The notes below the pieces were generated by a model. The model saw only the letters and a program-made list of their open reading frames with translations, made no database searches and was not told where the DNA came from. This document shows positions 6,001 through 10,302 of a stretch of 10,302 bases of DNA, one piece after another; the first letter of the stretch is position 1, and each line of letters begins with the position of its first letter. Source of the stretch: an uncultured Nostocoides sp. (GTDB lineage: Bacteria > Actinomycetota > Actinomycetes > Actinomycetales > Dermatophilaceae); contig CAKZIH010000032.1 in assembly GCA_936931335.1 (NCBI GenBank), positions 1 through 10,302 on the forward strand, written 5' to 3'. Position numbers and translations under genes: made by a program.

Positions 6001-7921
6001 CACGGTCGTCGGCATCGGCGACATGAGCGGCGACGTCTTCGGCAACGGAATGCTGCTGTCCGAGCACGTCCGCCTGGTCGCCGCCTTCGACCACCGTCAC
6101 ATCTTCGTCGACCCCGAGCCGAACGCCGCGAGCACCTATGCGGAGCGCCGCCGCCTCTTCGAGTTGGCCGGCTCGTCCTGGGCGGACTATGACGCGTCTT
6201 TGATCAGCGCCGGCGGTGGCGTCTTCCCGCGCAGCGCGAAGTCGATCCCGGTGACCCCGCAGATGGTCGGCGCGCTCGGCCTGCCCGAGGGCACCGACGC
6301 GATGACCCCGGCCGAATTGATAACGGCCATCCTGCAGGCTCCCGTCGACCTGCTCTGGAATGGCGGCATCGGCACCTATGTCAAGGCCCAATCCGAGAGC
6401 GATGCCCAGATCGGCGATCGCGCCAATGACGCGATCCGCATCGACGGCTCGCAACTGCGGGTCAAGGTCGTCGGCGAGGGTGGCAACCTCGGCTTCTCCC
6501 AGCTCGGCCGGATTGAGGCCGCGCTGGCGGGGGTGCGCATCAACACCGACGCCATCGACAACTCCGCCGGGGTGGACACCTCCGACCACGAGGTCAACAT
6601 CAAGATCCTGCTCGGCGAGGTGATGCGCCGCACCGGGCTCTCCCTGCCCGAGCGCGACGAGCTGCTGGCGTCCATGACCGATGTGGTGGCCGAGCAGGTG
6701 CTCCTCGACAACTACGAGCAGAACGTCCTGCTGGGCAACGCCCGCGCCCAGGACCTGGCGATGCTGCCGGTGCACGAGCGCTTCATGGCCTACCTCGAGC
6801 AGCACGGCGGCCTGGACCGCGAGCTGGAGTTCCTGCCCAGCGAGGCGGAACTCGACGAGCGCCGGCGGGCCGGCCGTGGGCTGGTCTCCCCGGAGTTCTC
6901 GGTGCTGGTCGCCTACGCGAAGCTGGCGCTCAAGCGCGAGTTGCTGGCCTCGGACGTCCCGGACGACCCGTGGCTGACCGGGGCGCTGCATGCCTACTTC
7001 CCGGCCGAACTGCGCGAGCGCTATCCCGAGGCGATCGACACCCACGCGCTACGCCGCGAGATCGTGGCCACCGCCATCGCGAATGCCGTGGTCAACCGCG
7101 GTGGGATCACCTTCGCCTTCCGGGCCGCCGAGGAGACCGGAGCCCGCCCCGACCAGATCGCCCGGGCATTCATCATCGCCCGTGAGGTCTTCGCGGCCGG
7201 TGACTTCGTCGCCGCCGTGCAGGGGCTGGACAATGTGGTCTCCACCGACGTGCAGACCCGGATGCTGCTGGAATTCCGCCGGCTGTTGGACCGCAGCGTC
7301 CGCTGGCTGCTCACCGAACGTCCCGCCGCGCTGGATCTGCGCAGCGAGATCGAGCGCTTCCGCCCAATCGTGCAGGACTGGCAGCCGCGGGTCGCCGAAC
7401 TGCTGGTGGGTTCGGAGCGCAAGCGCCTCGACTCCGACACCGAGCGGCTGGTCGCTCAAGGGGTGCCGCAGGACTTGGCCCAGCGCACCAGCGCCCTGCT
7501 CGACGGCTTCGCCCTGCTCGACGTAGCGGATATCGCCAGCGACACCGGATGGGCGGCCGCCGATGTGGCGCCTCTGCACTTCCATGTGTCCGAACGCCTT
7601 GCCGTGGACGAACTGCTGACCCGGATCAGCCGGTTGCCGCGCGAGGACTTCTGGGACGCCCTGGCCCGGGCCGCGCTGCGCGACGACCTCTACGGCATCC
7701 ACGAGAGCATCACCCGGGCCGTCATCGATGGCGCCCCCGAGGGGGAGCGCGACCCCGCGCGCCTGCTCGACCGGTGGATCGAGACGCACGCGGACACCGT
7801 CGAGCGCGCCCGGCGCAGCCTGGCCGGGATCGCTCGGATGGAGCGTCCGAGCATCGCCGCCTTGTCCGTCGCCCTGCGCACCCTGCGCAGCGTGGTGCGC
7901 GCCGGGGCCAGCGAGGCGTAG
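3068..7921 (+). CDS. gdh: NAD-dependent glutamate dehydrogenase, large (~180 kDa) class
   Basis: Catalyses oxidative deamination of glutamate to 2-oxoglutarate and ammonia with NAD+, feeding glutamate carbon into the TCA cycle. At 1617 residues it matches the L-GDH180 class; the M. tuberculosis homologue Rv2476c is about 1,620 residues. The N-terminal half (about 1-680) corresponds to the regulatory ACT-like modules, including VTDDMPFLVDSV at 92-103. The catalytic core starts near 790 with FGPVARGGLRWSDRR (ending about 818); K837 in VKNAV and K847 in TGSKGGF correspond to the substrate and catalytic lysines of glutamate dehydrogenases. The NAD-binding segment VVGIGDMSGDVFG spans 980-992, and a long helical C-terminal region follows. 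GTG 3068 is chosen as the first in-frame start, with weak AAGAGAG 10 nt upstream; GTG 3083 is the alternative. The mycobacterial enzyme is controlled by the FHA protein GarA, which is not encoded here. It appears monocistronic, with its own promoter and terminator. Confidence 0.95.
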   Translation: MPTEPVTTTDRRAALDALLRERAPEVAAFAGEYFRHLPAEDLLQRSPEELADLVERHHQLAKDRPANSPAVALLPQEVTDGWTERHTAIQIVTDDMPFLVDSVRGALLRAGRTVHVVIHPQLRAQRDDAGALGAVTPAAGDEASADAIPESWMHLEIDREADPQRREELLAELHQVLTDVRAAVQDWQPMRGRAGAIAAELAVAPPQGVAADEVAETVAFLKWLADNHFTFLGYRDYQLAPVPDGTGLLPVPGTGLGLLRVDPPADTPRPALSEQAMAAAVEPHLVIVTKANSISTIHRPVYLDYVSIKVFDAQGTVTGEHRFLGLFTNSAYAASVEQVPILRTKVAELRDRAGFAADSHSGKDLLGILEEYPREELFQASVDQLEEVMGAALTLADKRRARVFLRADDYGRFVSALVFIPRDRYTTAVRLRIEAILRERYDAEAVEYTARVSDSPLARVHYVVRLKPGVSIPEVDVAELNEQVAAACRTWSEDLRSAAHRVVGEDEGERLVTAYGRSFPTAYTEDFDVRQGVADIRNLQQLGADNPTAFALYKPPADASGERRFKVFRREPISLTSVLPIFTDLGIEVVDERPYELNPGDGQPAYVYDFGLRASSPDVWESLSHNDLRSLFESAIDAVWNGRAESDALGGLVLGARLTWRQVVILRTLTKYIRQAQARFSERYLHEALLHNMGIAADLVTLFEARFDPDAPDEGRSEREQEITDRIVSALDEVSSLDEDRIIRSVLAVIQATLRTNFYQVDADGRPKSYVALKLDPTQIPELPAPRPAYEIWVYSPRVEGVHLRFGPVARGGLRWSDRREDFRTEVLGLVKAQMVKNAVIVPTGSKGGFYAKQLPDPTAGRQAWQEEGIAAYRIFISGLLDLTDNRVADAIEPPQRVVRHDGDDSYLVVAADKGTASFSDIANGVSAEYGFWLDDAFASGGSSGYDHKAMGITARGAWESVKRHFREMGVDTQTQEFTVVGIGDMSGDVFGNGMLLSEHVRLVAAFDHRHIFVDPEPNAASTYAERRRLFELAGSSWADYDASLISAGGGVFPRSAKSIPVTPQMVGALGLPEGTDAMTPAELITAILQAPVDLLWNGGIGTYVKAQSESDAQIGDRANDAIRIDGSQLRVKVVGEGGNLGFSQLGRIEAALAGVRINTDAIDNSAGVDTSDHEVNIKILLGEVMRRTGLSLPERDELLASMTDVVAEQVLLDNYEQNVLLGNARAQDLAMLPVHERFMAYLEQHGGLDRELEFLPSEAELDERRRAGRGLVSPEFSVLVAYAKLALKRELLASDVPDDPWLTGALHAYFPAELRERYPEAIDTHALRREIVATAIANAVVNRGGITFAFRAAEETGARPDQIARAFIIAREVFAAGDFVAAVQGLDNVVSTDVQTRMLLEFRRLLDRSVRWLLTERPAALDLRSEIERFRPIVQDWQPRVAELLVGSERKRLDSDTERLVAQGVPQDLAQRTSALLDGFALLDVADIASDTGWAAADVAPLHFHVSERLAVDELLTRISRLPREDFWDALARAALRDDLYGIHESITRAVIDGAPEGERDPARLLDRWIETHADTVERARRSLAGIARMERPSIAALSVALRTLRSVVRAGASEA

Positions 7922-7927
7922 TCGGCC

Positions 7928-7969
7928 GACGGCATACGGGCGGGTGGCCGACCCCGCCCGTATGCCGTC
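7928..7969 (+). terminator. Perfect 17-bp hairpin after glutamate dehydrogenase gene
   Basis: The left arm (7928-7944, GACGGCATACGGGCGGG) and right arm (7953-7969) are perfectly complementary around an 8-nt loop, TGGCCGAC. The hairpin starts 6 nt after the stop codon. There is no U-tract. A factor-independent terminator or a 3'-end protecting structure is the natural interpretation. Both arms contain the GCATAC word discussed in the findings. Confidence 0.85.
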
Positions 7970-8070
7970 CGCTCTGCGCCGGCCCAATGGCCACCCGCTG
8001 GCGGGGGTATGCGGTCGCGCCAGGCGCGTCAGCCGTGTCGCCGCGGGCGATCTGGCCGGTGGGCGGCGGC

Positions 8071-8076
8071 TAGGGT
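8071..8076 (+). promoter_or_regulatory. Putative -10 box for the sensor kinase gene
   Basis: TAGGGT lies 8 nt before the GTG start at 8085, compatible with transcription starting at or just before the start codon. The same bases, with the following GGGG, could instead act as a ribosome binding site (GGGTGGGG, 4 nt from the GTG). Nothing like a good -35 is visible upstream, so either reading is provisional. Confidence 0.35.
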
Positions 8077-8084
8077 GGGGCTTT

Positions 8085-9596
8085 GTGGCCAGCCATCTCG
8101 CCGAGCAGTTGCGGCGGGAAACCGCCCTCTCTCACGCCGACATCGAACGCATCCACCTGCTGCTGGGCGACTGGCAGCTGCTATCCGATCTCTCCTTCGC
8201 CGACTTGGTGCTATGGGTGCACACCCGCAGCGACGGCTGGCATGCCGTGGCCCATGTGCGCCCCAACACGGGCCAGATGGTCTTCTTCGAGGACATCGTC
8301 GGGCAACGGGCCGAACCTGACCGGGCCGAGCTGCTCGACCGGGCCGGTGAGAGCGGGGAACTCTGCCGCCACGAGGGACCGCTGCTGGGCCACCACAGCG
8401 CGGTGCGTGAAGAGGCCGTCCCGCTGGTGCACGCCGGCCGGCCGATCGCGGTGGTCACCCGGCATACCAATCTCTCCGCGCAGCGGGCCCCGAGCCGGCT
8501 GGAACTGAGCTACCAGGCGCTCGGCAATGCGCTGATCGGGATGACCGCGCGCGGCGAATGGCCGCATCCCGGCGCGGTGACCGGCGCCCGCCGCGGCGCG
8601 CCGCGGGTGGGGGACGGGGTCATCCACCTCGGGCCCGACGGCGTGGTGCGCTACGCGAGCCCCAACGCCATGTCGGCGCTGCGGCGCCTGGGGCATGCCG
8701 GGGAAATGGTCGGAGAGCAATTGGCCGCGGTGCTGGTCGCGCTCCAGGACGAACAGGGCCCGGTCGATGTCGCCCTGGCGACCGTGGCGATGGGCCGCGC
8801 CGCCTGGCGCACGGATGTCGCCACCCGGACCGGATCGGTTGCGCTGCGCGCGATCCCGCTCACCGAAGATGGTGAGCGCGTCGGTGCGATCATCCTGCTG
8901 CGCGATGTCTCGGAGCTGCGCCGACGCGAGAGCGAACTGCTGAGCAAAGACGCGACAATCCGAGAGATCCACCACCGCGTCAAGAACAATCTGCAGACCG
9001 TGGCCGCGCTCTTGCGCATGCAGGCGCGCCGCCTCCCCGACGGTGGCGGGCGTCAGGCGTTGGATGAGGCGGTCCGGCGCGTGGGCACCATCGCCCTGGT
9101 GCACGAAACCCTGAGCCACGGCTTCGACGACACCGTCGATTTCGACGCGGTCGCCATGCGCGGGCTGCATGCCATCGTCGAGGTGGCTCGCCGCGAGGAA
9201 CCGATCCGCGCCAAGCTGACCGGCAGCTTCGGGCGGATGAGCGCCGAGGACGCGATGTCCTTGGCCTTGATGATGAGCGAAATCATCCAGAATGCCGTGG
9301 AGCACGGCCTGCAGGAATCCGGCGGCTCCCTCGAGGTGCACGCCAGCCGCGAGGAGTCCGCGGACGGTGAGGGAGTGATCCTGCACGTGTCGATCACGGA
9401 CGACGGGGCCGGCATACCGCCCGGTTTCCGACCTGGCCGAGCCGGTCTGGGCACCCAGATCGTCAACTCACTGGTGCAAGGGATGCACGGCGCCATCCGC
9501 TGGGAGGACGCCGAGCCGCAGGGAACGCGGGTGCGCTTCTTCGGACGGCTTCGGCCCCTGGACCAGGAGGACCAGGAGCCGAGAGACGCGGATTAG
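8085..9596 (+). CDS. pdtaS: PdtaS-like sensor histidine kinase (GAF-PAS-HisKA_2)
   Basis: A 503-residue soluble sensor kinase. In mycobacteria PdtaS phosphorylates PdtaR, an ANTAR protein that binds nascent RNA and antagonises termination; no pdtaR lies in this window. A GAF-like domain covers about residues 20-160, opening with LLGDWQLLSDLSFADL, nearly as in M. tuberculosis PdtaS (501 residues). A PAS-like domain spans about 185-280. The HisKA_2 dimerisation helix has REIHHRVKNNLQ with H297 the likely phospho-acceptor; the ATPase domain has N403 in the N box, DDGAG at 439-443 and GLGTQ at 454-458. No membrane segments are seen. GTG 8085 is chosen because the following 33 residues align with the mycobacterial N-terminus; further upstream the frame overlaps the glutamate dehydrogenase gene. 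The two GAF cysteines known in M. tuberculosis (C53, C57) are Ala54 and Val58 here. It converges on whiB1 with a 24-nt gap. Confidence 0.9.
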   Translation: MASHLAEQLRRETALSHADIERIHLLLGDWQLLSDLSFADLVLWVHTRSDGWHAVAHVRPNTGQMVFFEDIVGQRAEPDRAELLDRAGESGELCRHEGPLLGHHSAVREEAVPLVHAGRPIAVVTRHTNLSAQRAPSRLELSYQALGNALIGMTARGEWPHPGAVTGARRGAPRVGDGVIHLGPDGVVRYASPNAMSALRRLGHAGEMVGEQLAAVLVALQDEQGPVDVALATVAMGRAAWRTDVATRTGSVALRAIPLTEDGERVGAIILLRDVSELRRRESELLSKDATIREIHHRVKNNLQTVAALLRMQARRLPDGGGRQALDEAVRRVGTIALVHETLSHGFDDTVDFDAVAMRGLHAIVEVARREEPIRAKLTGSFGRMSAEDAMSLALMMSEIIQNAVEHGLQESGGSLEVHASREESADGEGVILHVSITDDGAGIPPGFRPGRAGLGTQIVNSLVQGMHGAIRWEDAEPQGTRVRFFGRLRPLDQEDQEPRDAD

Positions 9597-9602
9597 CCTG
9601 CG

Positions 9603-9626
9603 GGGCTCAGCCTGTCGGGCTCAGCC
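9603..9626. repeat. Short direct repeat spanning the whiB1 stop codon
   Basis: GGGCTCAGCC occurs at 9603-9612 and 9617-9626, separated by 4 nt. The second copy contains the whiB1 stop (TGA on the minus strand at 9623-9621). This is the only sequence between the convergent pdtaS and whiB1 stops apart from a weak 4-bp AGCC/GGCT pairing, so no strong terminator is visible here. Confidence 0.7.
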
Positions 9627-9869
9627 GGCCCGGCGAGCCCGGGCGTTGCGCCGCTTGAGCGCGCGGCGCTCGTCCTCGGAGAGCCCACCCCAGACCCCGG
9701 AGTCCTGATTGGTCTCGATCGCCCATTTCAGGCAGGTATCGGTAACCTCACAGCGACGGCATACCGCCTTGGCCTCTTCGATCTGCATGATCGCCGGGCC
9801 CGTGTTCCCGATGGGGAAGAACAGTTCCGGGTCTTCGTCCAGGCAAGCAGCGCGGTCGCGCCAGTCCAT
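9621..9869 (-). CDS. whiB1: WhiB1-type [4Fe-4S] transcriptional regulator
   Basis: An 82-residue WhiB protein, close in length and sequence to M. tuberculosis WhiB1 (84 residues), an essential nitric-oxide-responsive regulator that binds the housekeeping sigma factor. The four cluster ligands are C9, C37, C40 and C46 in the pattern C-X27-C-X2-C-X5-C. The invariant G[VI]WGG turn is at 58-62 (GVWGG), and a basic C-terminal tail, RRALKRRNARARR (68-80), provides DNA contacts. ATG 9869 is chosen because MDW begins the family and GAGGAG lies about 11 nt upstream; the frame extends 52 codons further, but that part has no WhiB similarity. It is convergent with pdtaS and divergent from a membrane-protein gene. 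A promoter candidate, an overlapping inverted repeat and a leader hairpin lie upstream, indicating regulated expression. Confidence 0.96.
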   Translation of the reverse strand: MDWRDRAACLDEDPELFFPIGNTGPAIMQIEEAKAVCRRCEVTDTCLKWAIETNQDSGVWGGLSEDERRALKRRNARARRAG

Positions 9870-9904
9870 GTAAGGCTTCTCTCCTCGTAGCAAAGTGGGG
9901 CGTC

Positions 9905-9929
9905 TCGGTGCCCCGGGGCAGCGCACCGA
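9905..9929 (-). promoter_or_regulatory. Hairpin in predicted whiB1 mRNA leader
   Basis: TCGGTGC (9905-9911) pairs with GCACCGA (9923-9929), a 7-bp stem with an 11-nt loop that contains CCCGGGG. It falls within the predicted whiB1 leader, 36 nt or more before the start codon, and does not cover the ribosome binding site. Confidence 0.4.
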
Positions 9930-9959
9930 TACCCACACTGGCAGGCGCAATCTGTCGAT

Positions 9960-9981
9960 GTGTCCGTCCATTGTCGGACAC
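9960..9981. promoter_or_regulatory. Inverted repeat, putative operator over the whiB1 -10 region
   Basis: GTGTCCG (9960-9966) and CGGACAC (9975-9981) form a perfect 7-bp inverted repeat with an 8-nt spacer, the size expected of a site for a dimeric repressor. It covers the predicted whiB1 -10 box and start site. It does not match the CRP-type pattern GTGA-N6-TCAC that I associate with mycobacterial whiB1. Confidence 0.5.
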
Positions 9982-9999
9982 CAGGCACCCTGTTGCCAA
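9970..9999 (-). promoter_or_regulatory. Putative whiB1 promoter
   Basis: On the minus strand TTGGCA (9999-9994), an 18-nt spacer and GACAAT (9975-9970) form a plausible housekeeping promoter. Initiation near 9963 would give a leader of about 94 nt before the ATG at 9869. Confidence 0.4.
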
Positions 10000-10035
10000 T
10001 GGTTTGGACGTGACTTTTGTTCCATTGCCGTTCCC

Positions 10036-10041
10036 TAAACT
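10036..10041 (+). promoter_or_regulatory. Putative -10 box for leaderless membrane-protein gene
   Basis: TAAACT is followed by exactly 6 nt and then the ATG at 10048, placing the expected transcription start on the A of the start codon. No ribosome binding site precedes the ATG. TGACTT (10011-10016) is a possible weak -35 at 19-nt spacing. Confidence 0.55.
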
Positions 10042-10047
10042 TCCGGT

Positions 10048-10302
10048 ATGCCGTCCGCACCCCCCGCCGTGTCCGTCGCCGCCCGGACGGCCGCGGCGAT
10101 CACCGCCGTGGAGGCGATCGGCCTGCTCGTCCTGGCCGGCGGCTACCTCGTCGGGGTGGAGCAGGGCGCCGAGGATTCGCTGAGTGGCAGCCTCGGCTCG
10201 ATCGCGCTCTTCCTCGTGGGCGCGGTGCTGCTGGCCGCGATGACGCGCGCCTGGCTGACTGGTGGCTCCTGGCAGCGCATGGCGACGCTGGTGATAAATG
10301 CG
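10048..10302 (+). CDS. Hypothetical integral membrane protein, 3'-truncated by window edge
   Basis: The frame is open from the ATG at 10048 to the window end, giving 85 residues with no stop. After a short N-terminus (MPSAPPAVSVAARTAA) there is a hydrophobic segment at about residues 17-34 (ITAVEAIGLLVLAGGYLV), an acidic loop (EQGAEDSL), a second hydrophobic segment at about 49-63 (LGSIALFLVGAVLLA), then a W/R-containing turn leading into a probable third segment. This suggests a small multi-pass inner-membrane protein. I do not recognise a family or function. It is divergent from whiB1 and shares its ~178-nt upstream region, so the two may share regulatory sites. The start is supported by the TAAACT box spaced for leaderless transcription. 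Confidence 0.7.
   Translation, partial: MPSAPPAVSVAARTAAAITAVEAIGLLVLAGGYLVGVEQGAEDSLSGSLGSIALFLVGAVLLAAMTRAWLTGGSWQRMATLVINA

Noticed and set aside
4901..7045. 714-codon minus-strand open frame inside gdh
   Set aside because: A shadow of high third-position GC in a long coding gene; its composition is Gly/Asp/Val-rich and no domain is recognisable. The 3518-4876 and 8211-9386 minus frames were rejected for the same reason.
7728..8084. Upstream extension of the PdtaS frame to an ATG at 7728
   Set aside because: It overlaps the end of the glutamate dehydrogenase gene and its terminator hairpin; alignment to mycobacterial PdtaS starts at GTG 8085.
9597..9620. Bidirectional terminator between pdtaS and whiB1
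   Set aside because: Only a 4-bp AGCC/GGCT pairing is available, too weak to call a terminator.
9870..10025. 52-codon N-terminal extension of WhiB1
   Set aside because: There is no WhiB similarity before MDW, a ribosome binding site precedes ATG 9869, and the extension covers the promoter and inverted repeat.

Overview
The window is GC-rich, gene-dense chromosomal DNA from an actinomycete. The evidence is a WhiB1-type iron-sulfur regulator, a PdtaS-type histidine kinase, a ~180 kDa NAD-dependent glutamate dehydrogenase and a DUF2505 protein, all typical of Actinomycetota. Gene style suggests Micrococcales (Dermatophilaceae/Intrasporangiaceae-like), but that placement is a weak inference. No mobile element, CRISPR array, tRNA or rRNA is visible.

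Layout, left to right. The window opens inside pruA (+), which makes glutamate from proline-derived P5C and ends in a strong hairpin. A 180-nt gap with a second, 16-bp perfect inverted repeat leads to a DUF2505 gene (+). Two small, coupled minus-strand genes of unknown function (Ala-rich, helical, faintly ESX/WXG-like) converge on it; an 18-bp triplicate repeat covers the stop codon of the second. A divergent 200-nt region separates them from the large glutamate dehydrogenase gene (+), which is followed by a perfect 17-bp hairpin. Next is a PdtaS-like sensor kinase (+), convergent with whiB1 (-). A regulatory region with an inverted repeat over the probable whiB1 -10 box then divides whiB1 from a membrane-protein gene (+) cut by the window edge.

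How the genes fit together. PruA (P5C to glutamate) and the dehydrogenase (glutamate to 2-oxoglutarate plus ammonia) catalyse consecutive steps of proline catabolism, although they are separate transcription units here. The convergent pdtaS/whiB1 pair matches the arrangement I recall from Mycobacterium tuberculosis (Rv3220c/Rv3219).

I found no clearly new multi-gene system. The points most worth a second look are: over-representation of GCATAC/GTATGC, concentrated between genes; loss in the PdtaS homologue of the two cysteines linked to copper/NO sensing in M. tuberculosis; a recurrent TANNNT box 6-9 nt before start codons (leaderless transcripts); the inverted repeat over the whiB1 promoter; short repeats that duplicate stop codons at two convergent junctions; and a possible reading-frame disruption in the small minus-strand pair.
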